Shown: positions 9,339 to 18,191 of the stretch, in pieces
How positions within the stretch are numbered: the first letter of the stretch is position 1
How the letters are laid out: each line of letters opens with the position of its first letter
Origin: Novosphingobium sp.
GTDB lineage: Bacteria; Pseudomonadota; Alphaproteobacteria; Sphingomonadales; Sphingomonadaceae
Assembly (NCBI RefSeq): GCF_024642085.1
Contig: NZ_JAHEBV010000004.1
Coordinates: 62,001-126,000, forward strand
Direction of reading: 5' to 3'
DNA: 64,000 bases
Notes under the pieces: generated by a model
What the model was told of the DNA's origin: nothing
The model's database searches: none
Seen by the model: only the letters and a program-made list of their open reading frames with translations
Program-made: the position numbers and the translations under genes

Positions 9339-10944
9339 CGTCGGCAAAATCGCTCGGGGGTCCGCCGCGCAGGCCCCACCATCCTACAATCAAGGCCATC
9401 AGCACCACGACCCAGGTGTACCATAGACCGGAATAGGGGTTTCCGGTTTTGGCCACGATATAGCTGGAAATCAGCGGAAGAAAGCCACCGAAATAACCCG
9501 ATCCGATATGGTATGGGATCGACATCGACGAATAGCGCACTTTGGGCGGAAACATCTCTGCCAGCAACGCTGCGACCGAACCGTAGGTCGCGCCAGACAG
9601 CGCCATCAGCACCAAAATCGCGACCAGTATAATCAGGCCCTGTGTCAGGGACGGCACAATCTTGGGGATAGCAAAGATAGGCTTGCCCATGACCGCTTCG
9701 AGATTAGCCTTGCGCGTCTTGGGGTCCGCCAGATCGACATCCGCCAGCGAAACAGCACCATCGCCGCGACCCATCTGCAGTTCCGCCGCCACTTCGACAT
9801 TGTAGGGAATGCCTGCCGACGCAAAGTCACCGAGAACTTTGCCGCAACGAGTCGGTTGTTCCTTGGCAAACGGGCTATAGCTGCAATCAGGTCCGCGTAT
9901 GGTCCATTCGGTCTGCGTGGCAGATGTGCGTGTCGTCGATCCCATTAACCAGAACGCAGGAAACAGCAGCAGCAGGGTCAGCACATAACCGATCACGATT
10001 GGCTTTTTGCGGCCAACCCGATCAGACCACGAACCCGCCATCAGGTAAAACACCATGCCTAGCGCTGCACCGAGTCCGACGATTCCTTCGGCATAAGTGT
10101 CCTGTACATGCAGCGCGTTTTTGACAAAGGCGAGGCCCGAAAACATCGCGGTGTAGAAGATTACGGTGAGGCCAGCAGCCACCCCAAATAACGCCACGAA
10201 TATCCGTCGTTTGTTGCCAGGGTAAGTGAAGCTTTCGACAAAGGGGTTTACCGCCACTTCGCCAGCTTCTTTCATCGCCTTGAATACAGGACTTTCAGAG
10301 AGTTTCATGCGCATCCAGAGCGAAACGGCCAGCAGGCCGAGACTAAGGATAAAGGGCACACGCCAGCCCCAGGCCGCCCATTGATCGGCCGAAAGCATGG
10401 TCTTGCATGTCAATACTACCAGCAGGCTCAGCACAAACCCGCCGACGACGCTGGCCTGAATGAAGCTGGTGAAGAAACCGCGCCTACCTGGCGGAGAATG
10501 CTCGGCCACATAGATCGCTGCTCCGCCGTATTCTCCGCCCAGTGCAAGACCCTGCAGGATCCGCAGCAGAATGACGAGGGCGGGTGCTGCCCAACCGATG
10601 GTAGCGGCCGATGGCACCAGGCCGACCCCCGCAGTAGCTATCCCCATCAAGGTGACGGTGACGAGGAAGGTGTACTTGCGCCCCAGCCGGTCGCCCAGGT
10701 AACCAAACAGGATCGCACCCAAGGGCCGGAAGCCAAAACCGACGGCGAAGACGAGCCAGAAAAGCAGCGTTTCAAGCGTTGCGTTGCCACTCGGAAAAAA
10801 TGCCTTCGCGAGAATTGAGCCCAAGGCACCGTAAATGAAGAAATCATACCATTCGAACACCGTCCCCATCGACGATGCCGCAATGACAAGGCGGATTTCG
10901 CTGGCACTAGGCTCGGCCGCGGTCACAACACCTTGCTCATTCAA
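9328..10944 (-). CDS. MFS transporter, metabolite:H+ symporter (MHS) family
   Basis: A 538-residue inner-membrane carrier. The MHS signature is present: the EWYDFFIYG segment at residues 31-39, GYLGDRLGRK at 81-90 and RILQGLALGGEYGGA at 128-142, with about 12 hydrophobic segments. It starts at TTG 10944, which has a strong GGGAG site 8 bases upstream; upstream codons in frame lie in the previous gene. Residues about 335-433 form a hydrophilic insert between two late membrane segments, carrying two cysteines (C354, C367). The substrate is unknown; ProP-like osmolyte and dicarboxylate carriers are in the same family. Confidence 0.9.
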   Translation of the reverse strand: MNEQGVVTAAEPSASEIRLVIAASSMGTVFEWYDFFIYGALGSILAKAFFPSGNATLETLLFWLVFAVGFGFRPLGAILFGYLGDRLGRKYTFLVTVTLMGIATAGVGLVPSAATIGWAAPALVILLRILQGLALGGEYGGAAIYVAEHSPPGRRGFFTSFIQASVVGGFVLSLLVVLTCKTMLSADQWAAWGWRVPFILSLGLLAVSLWMRMKLSESPVFKAMKEAGEVAVNPFVESFTYPGNKRRIFVALFGVAAGLTVIFYTAMFSGLAFVKNALHVQDTYAEGIVGLGAALGMVFYLMAGSWSDRVGRKKPIVIGYVLTLLLLFPAFWLMGSTTRTSATQTEWTIRGPDCSYSPFAKEQPTRCGKVLGDFASAGIPYNVEVAAELQMGRGDGAVSLADVDLADPKTRKANLEAVMGKPIFAIPKIVPSLTQGLIILVAILVLMALSGATYGSVAALLAEMFPPKVRYSSMSIPYHIGSGYFGGFLPLISSYIVAKTGNPYSGLWYTWVVVLMALIVGWWGLRGGPPSDFADDAT

Positions 10945-10982
10945 TGCTATTCTCCCGATCCTTACGTCGCCTGCTTCGCGCT

Positions 10983-11417
10983 CTAGCTGGATGGATCGTT
11001 GCTGGAAAGCGCAGCGATTGCAGCCTTCCACGGCAACAGGATCGCCCCGTGCCTCCCAGGATAGGCCTGCGCGGCGGCTATCGCGGCAAGGCCGGGCCAT
11101 TCGGGCAATACCGCATCGCCGCGCAGCCAGGCTTCGATCTGCTGAAAGAAAGAGACAAGGTCGTCCGCATTACGGCCTATGGCTGCTTCGGCAAAGATCG
11201 CAGCAGAAGCTTGTCCGATTGCGCACGCATGTGTTCGAAGGCCAACTGCGGTAATCCTGCCCATCCCGTCAGTGCCCAGCTGAACGGAAAGAGTTGAGCC
11301 ACATGCCGGCGAACGGGCATCACCCGCATGCGGCAGCGCAGGGTCAGGAGGATAGCTTGCCAAACTGGTTGCCAGGGCCAGAACCTGCGGCGTGTACAGC
11401 ACCGTCGAGGTGTTCAC
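10983..11417 (-). CDS. IscU/NifU-like iron-sulfur scaffold-related protein lacking the third cysteine
   Basis: A 144-residue protein with the IscU fold pattern. It has an N-terminal cysteine in PACGSTL (C39) and THACAIGQASAAIF (C65), the latter matching the family's GCGSAIASSS region. At the third ligand position, where IscU has His-Cys (KIHCSILA), it reads GRHGAILLPW: the His is kept but the Cys is Gly124. Cysteine persulfide transfer as in standard IscU is therefore unlikely. It lies 4 bases downstream of cvpA and upstream of the MHS transporter. The role is unproven; it may be an accessory protein rather than a scaffold. Confidence 0.8.
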   Translation of the reverse strand: MNTSTVLYTPQVLALATSLASYPPDPALPHAGDARSPACGSTLSVQLGTDGMGRITAVGLRTHACAIGQASAAIFAEAAIGRNADDLVSFFQQIEAWLRGDAVLPEWPGLAAIAAAQAYPGRHGAILLPWKAAIAALSSNDPSS

Positions 11418-11420
11418 AGC

Positions 11421-11978
11421 CTAGTCCTGCTTGTGTTTCTTGCCGGACTTTTTCGCTGCCTGCGCCTTGGTGTCGGCGTCCAGCGCTTCTTGCCGTCGCT
11501 GCGCCAATATCTGTACCATTTCGCGGCTGGCGGCATCGATGAAAGGATACGAGCGGGACTGGCTGATCCAGTCGGGCCGCCCGTTGGCGCCCCACACCGT
11601 ATCATAGCCCAGGACCAAAACAGAAAACGCCATCACTGCAATAAGAACGCCTTTCAGCGTGCCGAAGCCAAAGCCTAGAACGCGGTCGATCGGGCCAAGC
11701 GCGGAATCCCGACTGGCTGAGCCGAGCCGCGAAGCAAGCAGCTTTACGATGGCATAAGGGATCAGCAGCAGCATGGCGAAGCCAAGTACCGCCGCGCCGG
11801 ATTCGGTGCCAACACGCGGGCCGAGCCATTCAGACAGTGGCGTATGAAGCGAATGAATTGCAAAGACTGACAGCACCCAGGCGGCGAGAGTCAGCACTTC
11901 CTGCACAAAACCGCGCATGAAACCGGTGACAGCACCAAGGCCCACCAGCAATAGAACAGCGATATCAAATCCGGTCAT
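11421..11978 (-). CDS. cvpA: CvpA family membrane protein
   Basis: A 185-residue inner-membrane protein of the colicin V production family. It has four hydrophobic segments in the first 140 residues. The family hallmark, a glycine-rich first helix followed by GFMRGFVQEVLTLAAW, is present. The C-terminal tail is charged and lysine-rich (ending KKSGKKHKQD). It follows radA by 12 bases on the same strand. CvpA proteins are linked to envelope integrity in other bacteria; the molecular role is not established. Confidence 0.92.
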   Translation of the reverse strand: MTGFDIAVLLLVGLGAVTGFMRGFVQEVLTLAAWVLSVFAIHSLHTPLSEWLGPRVGTESGAAVLGFAMLLLIPYAIVKLLASRLGSASRDSALGPIDRVLGFGFGTLKGVLIAVMAFSVLVLGYDTVWGANGRPDWISQSRSYPFIDAASREMVQILAQRRQEALDADTKAQAAKKSGKKHKQD

Positions 11979-11990
11979 ATGCTGCGGAAA

Positions 11991-13358
11991 CTATTCGTCG
12001 CCCATGATGCGGTCAACGAGATTTGGCAGCATGCTTAACGGGTGAAAGCGCGCTTCATCGTGTTTGGCAGGCAGATCGGGTGGTCCGAAGGCGTCACGGA
12101 AGCCCAACTTGGCCGATTCGCGCAATCGCACGCCAGCATGGGCAACGTTGCGGATCTCTCCGGCGAGCGACACTTCGCCGAACCAAACCGAATCCGCTGC
12201 CAGCGGTTTGTCCGCCAGGGCTGATATCAAAGCCGCCGCCACTGCCAGATCGGCAGCAGGATCACCGAGCCGATATCCCCCAGCGACATTCAGATAGACT
12301 TCCGCAGACGAAAAATTGAGGCCGCAGCGTGCTTCAAGCACAGCAAGCAACATTGCCAGCCGGCCGCTATCCCAGCCAACCACGGCGCGCCGCGGCGTAG
12401 CACCGCTCGCCAGCCGCACAATCAAAGCCTGGACTTCGACCAATACAGGCCGCGTGCCTTCAATAGCTGGAAAAACCGCGCTCCCGGCTACCGGCTGATC
12501 CCGGCCCGAAAGAAACAACATCGACGGATTGCCGACTTCTTCCAGTCCGGCGCCGGCCATAGCAAAAACCCCGATTTCATCGACGGGGCCGAAGCGGTTC
12601 TTCAGTGACCGCAGAATGCGGTATTGGTGGCTCCGCTCTCCCTCAAAACTCATTACCACGTCGACCATGTGTTCCAGCACACGTGGTCCGGCAATCGACC
12701 CGTCTTTGGTTACATGGCCGACCAACACCAGGGAGACATCGTTTTCCTTGGCATACCGGATCAATTCGAAGGCACAGCCCCTGACCTGACTGACCGTTCC
12801 TGGCGCTCCCTCGATCTGGTCGGAATGCATGGTCTGGATCGAATCGATCACCAGCAACGCTGGGGCTTGCGTTGACCCCAATGTGGTCAGAATGTCCCGG
12901 ACGGACGTAGCGGCCGCAAGGCTGATCGGGGCGCCGGCAAGGCCCAGTCGCTCTGCCCGCAGGCGGACCTGTCCGGCTGCTTCTTCTCCGCTGATGTAAA
13001 TTGCCGAAGCGCCGCTCAGTGCTACTTTGGCGGCGGCCTGAAGCAGCAGGGTCGATTTTCCGATACCAGGATCGCCGCCCATCAAGATGGCCGATCCAGG
13101 CACTAGCCCACCGCCCAGCGCCCGGTCGAACTCTGCCAGTCCTGTCCCGCGCCGCTGGGGCAAAGGGGTGTTCGAATCAAGTGCTTCGAACAGGATCGGA
13201 CGTCCGCCCGTTGATAGGTGGTGCTTTTGGGAAAACACGGTCTGCGGCGCCTCTTCCGCCAACGTGTTCCATTCACCGCAATCGGCGCACTGCCCCTGCC
13301 AACGGGTAGTGACACTGCCGCAAGCGGCACAGACGTAGCGGCGTTTGGGCTTGGCCAT
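11991..13358 (-). CDS. radA: DNA repair protein RadA
   Basis: A RecA-like ATPase that drives branch migration in recombinational repair. The 455-residue protein has an N-terminal four-cysteine zinc finger (CAACGSVTTRWQGQCADC). The Walker A is GGDPGIGKSTL, and the RadA-specific KNRFG motif is in SLKNRFGPVDEIGVF. The C-terminal part is a Lon-protease-like domain. The ATG at 13358 is preferred over the TTG directly before it. It appears to be the first gene of a minus-strand group continuing through cvpA, the IscU-like gene, the transporter and alr. Confidence 0.96.
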   Translation of the reverse strand: MAKPKRRYVCAACGSVTTRWQGQCADCGEWNTLAEEAPQTVFSQKHHLSTGGRPILFEALDSNTPLPQRRGTGLAEFDRALGGGLVPGSAILMGGDPGIGKSTLLLQAAAKVALSGASAIYISGEEAAGQVRLRAERLGLAGAPISLAAATSVRDILTTLGSTQAPALLVIDSIQTMHSDQIEGAPGTVSQVRGCAFELIRYAKENDVSLVLVGHVTKDGSIAGPRVLEHMVDVVMSFEGERSHQYRILRSLKNRFGPVDEIGVFAMAGAGLEEVGNPSMLFLSGRDQPVAGSAVFPAIEGTRPVLVEVQALIVRLASGATPRRAVVGWDSGRLAMLLAVLEARCGLNFSSAEVYLNVAGGYRLGDPAADLAVAAALISALADKPLAADSVWFGEVSLAGEIRNVAHAGVRLRESAKLGFRDAFGPPDLPAKHDEARFHPLSMLPNLVDRIMGDE

Positions 13359-13428
13359 CAAGCCGCACTAAATGGAACGTAATGAGAACGCAATTGCCAA
13401 CTGGCGCATGGCGTGTGATTAAGCGTGC

Positions 13429-15768
13429 ATGCGGCAAAAAGAGCTTCGCATTGCGCTGGTCTGTTACGGCGGTGTCAGCCTGGCCGTTTACATGCACGGC
13501 GTTACCAAGGAAGTGTGGAAGCTTGCCAGGGCAAGCCGCGCTTATCACGCCGGCACGGCAACTCGCGGCGGTACAGACGCAGTGTATCAGCGGCTGCTTG
13601 AACGGGTCGAAGAACTGCACAAGCTACGTCTGCGCGTGCTCCCCGATATACTAACCGGAGCAAGCGCTGGCGGCATCAATGCTGTGTTCCTGGCCCAAGC
13701 CGTCCATTCGGGACAAAGCCTTGAGCCGCTTACGGAGTTGTGGCTGGAACGCGCCGATGTGGATGTTCTACTCGATCCCGACGCTCGTCCATGGTCACGC
13801 ATCAGCAAGTTTTGGGCGATGCCGCTGGTTTACTGGATGCTGAAGCGCCGGGGTAATGTTGTAAGCGACAGCGTGGCTCCCGAAACCCGCTCAGAGGTGC
13901 GCGCCAAGCTTTCACGCCTTATCCGTTCGCGCTGGTTCGAACCGCCGTTCAGCGGCATCGGCTTTTCGCGGCTGCTCTGCGAAGCGCTGGGGGCCATGGC
14001 CAAGGGTGAGCCCGAGGCGCCGCTGCTGCCGCCGGGACATCCCGTCGACCTGTTTGTCACTGCCACTGATTTCAAAGGTCATCGCGAACGGATACGGTTA
14101 AACAGCCCGCCCGAGGTCGAGGAATATGAACATCGCTTGTCGATCGGCTTTGGCGCAGCAACACCCGAAACGGGTGGTCATTCGTTGGCGTTTCCGCTCG
14201 AACTGGCTTTTGCAGCCCGTGCCACAGCAAGTTTTCCAGGCGCTTTTCCGGCCCTGCAGTTGGCAGAAATCGACAAATTGGCAAAGGAACACACCCGTGG
14301 CTGGCCTAGTCGAACAGCTTTTATCGAACGGGTAATGCCCGAACACAGTCATCGCGGCGATGCGGAAAATGTTTCGTTCATTGACGGTTCGGTTCTGGTC
14401 AATGCGCCCTTTGCGAAAGCCATTGGGGCCATTGCGCAGCGTCCGGCCCAGCGTGAAGTCGATCGACGGTTTGTCTATATCGATCCTCACCCTGATCAAG
14501 TTGGTGGGATTGCACGCGGCGATCCGCGTCCGCCAGGATTTTTCTCGGTAATATTCGGGTCGCTTTCCTCGATTCCGCGCGAACAGCCGGTACGCGACAA
14601 TCTGGAAGCCATTGAACACCAGTCCCGTGAACGGGTGCGCTTGAAACAGATCGTCGATACCTTGCGCCCCGAAGTCGAACAAGCGGTCGAAAAGCTTTTT
14701 GGACGGACACTTTTTTTTGATCGACCGACCGTCTCAAGGCTCACGGCATGGCGAGCCAAGGCACAGCAGGCCGCTGCGCTTCAGGCAGGCTATGCCTATC
14801 AGGCTTACGGTCAGGTCAAGTTGAATGCCATTGTCCAGGCCATTGCAGATGTCGTTGCCAAAGCTGCTCCGGAAATGGATCGCAGCTTTGGGATCGATGT
14901 TGCTTTCACCCTGTCCAATTACCTGACGGCGAATGGTCTTCACCACATCGGGGGCGATCGGGGCGGAGCCAGCGATGCATCTATAAGGTTCTTTCGCGAT
15001 CACGATATCGGCTTTCGCATGCGCCGCTTGCGGCTCCTTGCGCGCCGGTTGTCGGAAGACTGGGACGATATCGATCAAGTTGCCCCGGATGCCCGGCAGA
15101 AAGCCCGTGATGTGGTTTACCGCGCGCTGTCGCTTTATTTCGACCGGGAAGGGCAACACTCAATGGGCGGTGATTTTCCTGCTATCGCCCGGCATGTTTT
15201 CAGCGATCCGGGGACTGTGCTGCAGGCGATTGCCGACCGCCGTCAATTACCGGCAACAGATCTGGTTGTCGATGCAATGCTGGTTTCGGGAATGGCGGGG
15301 CTACCGCGCGAACTGCGCCGCCGGATCCTGCTGACCTATCTGGGCTTTCCGTTTTATGACATGGTCACCCTCCCGTTGCTGCGCGGAGAGGGCACTAGCG
15401 AGTTCGACGCTGCAAAGGTTGACCGCATTTCGCCGGAGGATTGCAGCGCCATACGCCCCGGTGGCACGCGTGCCACATTGCGCGGGGCAGAGTTTTACAA
15501 CTTTGGTGCGTTTTTCAGCCGCGCTTACCGAGAAAATGACTATTTGTGGGGACGGCTGCACGGGGTGGAACGCCTGGTCGATCTGGTCATCTCTGCGCTT
15601 CCGTCAGAGATGCGCTTGCCGCACGAGGAAATAGTCCGATTCAAGTTCGACGCTTTTTCTGCTGTCCTTGATGAAGAAAAGCATCGCCTTGTGGCTGATC
15701 CCGGGCTTATTCCAGGGCTTGTACGCGAAGTAGAAGTCCAGCGCCGTTCGGCCGAAAGCGGAGCCTAA
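13429..15768 (+). CDS. Patatin-like phospholipase with DUF3376-like C-terminal region
   Basis: A 779-residue protein. The N-terminal third is a patatin hydrolase domain with oxyanion glycines (CYGGVSLAVYMHG), the nucleophile elbow GASAGG (Ser79) and the catalytic DG dyad (D319-G320 in FIDGSVLVNAPF). The C-terminal 400 residues are helical and resemble the DUF3376 extension found on large alphaproteobacterial patatins. There is no signal peptide, so it is probably cytoplasmic or peripheral to the membrane. It is divergent from radA across 70 bases. Its stop codon overlaps the convergent methyltransferase stop. Lipid acyl hydrolysis is expected; the substrate is unknown. Confidence 0.88.
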   Translation: MRQKELRIALVCYGGVSLAVYMHGVTKEVWKLARASRAYHAGTATRGGTDAVYQRLLERVEELHKLRLRVLPDILTGASAGGINAVFLAQAVHSGQSLEPLTELWLERADVDVLLDPDARPWSRISKFWAMPLVYWMLKRRGNVVSDSVAPETRSEVRAKLSRLIRSRWFEPPFSGIGFSRLLCEALGAMAKGEPEAPLLPPGHPVDLFVTATDFKGHRERIRLNSPPEVEEYEHRLSIGFGAATPETGGHSLAFPLELAFAARATASFPGAFPALQLAEIDKLAKEHTRGWPSRTAFIERVMPEHSHRGDAENVSFIDGSVLVNAPFAKAIGAIAQRPAQREVDRRFVYIDPHPDQVGGIARGDPRPPGFFSVIFGSLSSIPREQPVRDNLEAIEHQSRERVRLKQIVDTLRPEVEQAVEKLFGRTLFFDRPTVSRLTAWRAKAQQAAALQAGYAYQAYGQVKLNAIVQAIADVVAKAAPEMDRSFGIDVAFTLSNYLTANGLHHIGGDRGGASDASIRFFRDHDIGFRMRRLRLLARRLSEDWDDIDQVAPDARQKARDVVYRALSLYFDREGQHSMGGDFPAIARHVFSDPGTVLQAIADRRQLPATDLVVDAMLVSGMAGLPRELRRRILLTYLGFPFYDMVTLPLLRGEGTSEFDAAKVDRISPEDCSAIRPGGTRATLRGAEFYNFGAFFSRAYRENDYLWGRLHGVERLVDLVISALPSEMRLPHEEIVRFKFDAFSAVLDEEKHRLVADPGLIPGLVREVEVQRRSAESGA

Positions 15769-16826
15769 CGAGCTTCAAGCACCATGTTGAAAGGACCCTC
15801 AGTCGCACGGCGGATCTCGGTGAAGCCTCCGCTGCGAATTACTTGGGTCAACTTGGCCTCGCCTGCCTGGGCTCCCATCGCGGCGCCCACCTCCTGGTCC
15901 AGCGAAGTAGGCACACAAATCATGGTCGAGGCATTGTAAAACATCCGCCCGACCGGATTCATGTTCGCAATGGGCGTATCCGCTGCGTTGGGTTCAACCA
16001 CCATCCAGGTCCCGCCAGATGCGAGGATGCGACGCATGTGAGCCGCGCATCCCGCCGGATCACCCATGTCATGCAAACAATCGTACATCGTGATCAGGTC
16101 AAAGCCGGTTTGAGTGATTTCCTTTGCGGCCGCCACCTCAAACCTGACACGATCACTCAAACCGTGTGAGGCGGCATGGCGGCGGGCCTCCTCAACTGAT
16201 GGCTGATGGAAGTCGAAACCGATAAAGTTGGAATTTGGAAACGCTTCGGCCATCAGCAGCGTGGAAAATCCTACCCCGCAGCCAACGTCGGCTACTGTGC
16301 CGCCCTTCCGCAACACGTCCTCTACCCCATTGAGCGACGGGATCCATTGCTGAACGATGCTGTTGACATAGCCAGGCCTGAAAAATGCCCCTGTCGCGCA
16401 AAACAGGCAACCGGCATGATCGCCCCACCGGACACCGCGCCCGTTGCGGAAGCATTCTTCGACTTTGGCCTCAGCTTCGATCATGGCTGCGATCAGTTCG
16501 AAAGCGCCACGCAGGTAAACCGGGCTGTCTTCGACGCAAAAGACCATCGCCTGCTCGGGTGAAATCGAAAACGTTTCACTGGCAGGATCGTAATTGATGA
16601 AGCCATTGGCGCTTTGAGCAAGGCTCCATTCGCGGACGTAGCGTTCATGCAGTCCGCCTGCTCGCGCTGCCAGTTCCCCCGCGCTTGCAGGACCCTTGGC
16701 CAAGGCATCGAACAAGCCTAACCGAAAGCCAAGGCGCGCTGTCGGTACGCTCATCGCGCCGCCCAGATCGCCGAGCATCTTGCCTACAAAATCGTTCAGC
16801 CTTGTTTCATCAAGTGCCTGCGCCAT
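15765..16826 (-). CDS. Class I SAM-dependent methyltransferase
   Basis: A 353-residue protein. Its N-terminal winged-helix-like segment (ARLGFRLGLFDALAKGPASAGELAARAG) resembles the dimerisation region of O-methyltransferases and Rv2258c-like proteins. The SAM site is VADVGCGVGFSTLLMAEAFP, with the acidic strand end GFDFHQ and motif YDCLHDMGDP. A GGGAG ribosome site precedes the ATG by about 8 bases. It lies 95 bases downstream of dnaJ on the same strand. The substrate cannot be inferred from the sequence. Confidence 0.86.
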   Translation of the reverse strand: MAQALDETRLNDFVGKMLGDLGGAMSVPTARLGFRLGLFDALAKGPASAGELAARAGGLHERYVREWSLAQSANGFINYDPASETFSISPEQAMVFCVEDSPVYLRGAFELIAAMIEAEAKVEECFRNGRGVRWGDHAGCLFCATGAFFRPGYVNSIVQQWIPSLNGVEDVLRKGGTVADVGCGVGFSTLLMAEAFPNSNFIGFDFHQPSVEEARRHAASHGLSDRVRFEVAAAKEITQTGFDLITMYDCLHDMGDPAGCAAHMRRILASGGTWMVVEPNAADTPIANMNPVGRMFYNASTMICVPTSLDQEVGAAMGAQAGEAKLTQVIRSGGFTEIRRATEGPFNMVLEAR

Positions 16827-16921
16827 GTCCGTTCTCCCGAGTTATGCGACCCGGAGGGCTGACTGCGAGAACTGTTGTATCAGGCTTAAGAACCGGACGA
16901 AAGCAGCACGCTGTGGAGGCA

Positions 16922-18058
16922 TTATTCGGTCAGATCTTCCCAGGCTTCTTTGATACGATCGAAAAAGCCCTTTGATTGGGGAGTCTCTTCGCCGGTCTCG
17001 GTAGACTGCAGCTCGCGCAGCAATTCCTTTTGGCGTGTGCTCAGCTTAGTCGGGGTTTCGACCATGATATCTACCACCAGATCACCGCGCCCGCGCCCTT
17101 GCAGTACTGGCATTCCCTCACCGCGTTTGCGAAGCTGCTTGCCGGTTTGGATACCCGCCGGGATCTCGACTTCTATGCTCTTTCCGTCGAGCCCCGGAAT
17201 GGCGATAGTCCCGCCCAGAGCGGCCGTTGTGAATGCGATGGGAACCCGTGTGACCAGATTCGTCCCGTCGCGTTCGAACACACCGTGACGCCGGATGTGG
17301 ATGAAGATGTAGAGATCACCCGCTGGCGCACCGAATGGCCCCGCTTCCCCCCGTCCGGCAAGCCGTATCCGCGTCCCGGTATCAACGCCGGGAGGAACCG
17401 ATACGTCCAGCTTTTGCGGCGTATCGACCCGTCCTTCGCCGCGGCACAAACGGCATGGTTTCTCAATGACCTCGCCCCGGCCGTGGCATGTCGGGCAAGT
17501 ACGCTCGACCATGAAAAAGCCTTGCTGCGCGCGGACCTGTCCATGACCGCCGCACAGATTGCAGCGCCGTGTCCCGGTGCCAGGCTCTGCCCCGGAGCCG
17601 TCACAAGGTTCGCACTTTGCTGCGACTTCAATTTCGATCTCGGATTGCTTGCCATGAAACGCCTCATCTAGGCCGATTTCAAGATCGTAACGCAGGTCGG
17701 CGCCGCGGCGTTGCTGCTGCCTGCCCCCTCCCCCAAAGGCGCTGCCAAAGATCGTTTCGAAGATATCGCCGATGTCGGAGAAACCGCCGCCGCCCATTCC
17801 GCCTTGGCCGCCACCACTCATGCCCTGCTTGAATGCTTCGTGCCCAAATCGATCATAGGCGGCGCGTTTTTGGGGGTCTTTCAGACACTCGTACGCCTCA
17901 CTGATTGCCTTGAACTGATGTTCGGCCGCTGAATCGCCGGGATTGCGATCTGGGTGCCAGCGCATGGCGAGCCGCCGGTATGATGACTTGATAGTCGCGT
18001 CATCGGCGGTGCGTTCGCATTCCAGCAGTTCGTAATAGTCGGCTTCGACGCTCGCCAT
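16922..18058 (-). CDS. dnaJ: Chaperone DnaJ (Hsp40)
   Basis: The co-chaperone that delivers unfolded clients to DnaK and stimulates its ATPase. It has 378 residues. The J domain has the HPD motif (RWHPDRNP), followed by a G/F linker (SGGGQGGMGGGGF). Four zinc-binding CxxCxGxG repeats follow (CEPCDGSG, CNLCGGHG, CPTCHGRG, CRLCRGEG), then two C-terminal substrate-binding domains. It lies 133 bases downstream of dnaK on the same strand. The spacer contains several hairpins, listed separately. Confidence 0.97.
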   Translation of the reverse strand: MASVEADYYELLECERTADDATIKSSYRRLAMRWHPDRNPGDSAAEHQFKAISEAYECLKDPQKRAAYDRFGHEAFKQGMSGGGQGGMGGGGFSDIGDIFETIFGSAFGGGGRQQQRRGADLRYDLEIGLDEAFHGKQSEIEIEVAAKCEPCDGSGAEPGTGTRRCNLCGGHGQVRAQQGFFMVERTCPTCHGRGEVIEKPCRLCRGEGRVDTPQKLDVSVPPGVDTGTRIRLAGRGEAGPFGAPAGDLYIFIHIRRHGVFERDGTNLVTRVPIAFTTAALGGTIAIPGLDGKSIEVEIPAGIQTGKQLRKRGEGMPVLQGRGRGDLVVDIMVETPTKLSTRQKELLRELQSTETGEETPQSKGFFDRIKEAWEDLTE

Positions 18059-18082
18059 CTTTCAATCCCCAACCATACCGTT

Positions 18083-18165
18083 ACCTCTGCCGGTGCAGAG
18101 GTCCATCTTATGCCGCCGCGTCGAGCGGCACGGTCTGCGAGATGGACTCCCGCTTGCGCGGGAGT
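18083..18165 (-). other. Three consecutive hairpins in the dnaK-dnaJ spacer
   Basis: Three inverted repeats lie in the 133-base spacer. ACCTCTGC (18083-18090) pairs with GCAGAGGT (18095-18102). TGCCGC (18111-18116) pairs with GCGGCA (18125-18130). ACTCCCGC (18146-18153) pairs with GCGGGAGT (18158-18165), with a 4-base loop. None is followed by a T-run on the dnaK strand. They look like mRNA-stabilising, processing or attenuation structures, or a short dispersed palindromic repeat, rather than full terminators. Confidence 0.6.
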
Positions 18166-18191
18166 AACGGTTATCGGTTTACCTTCCTGGT

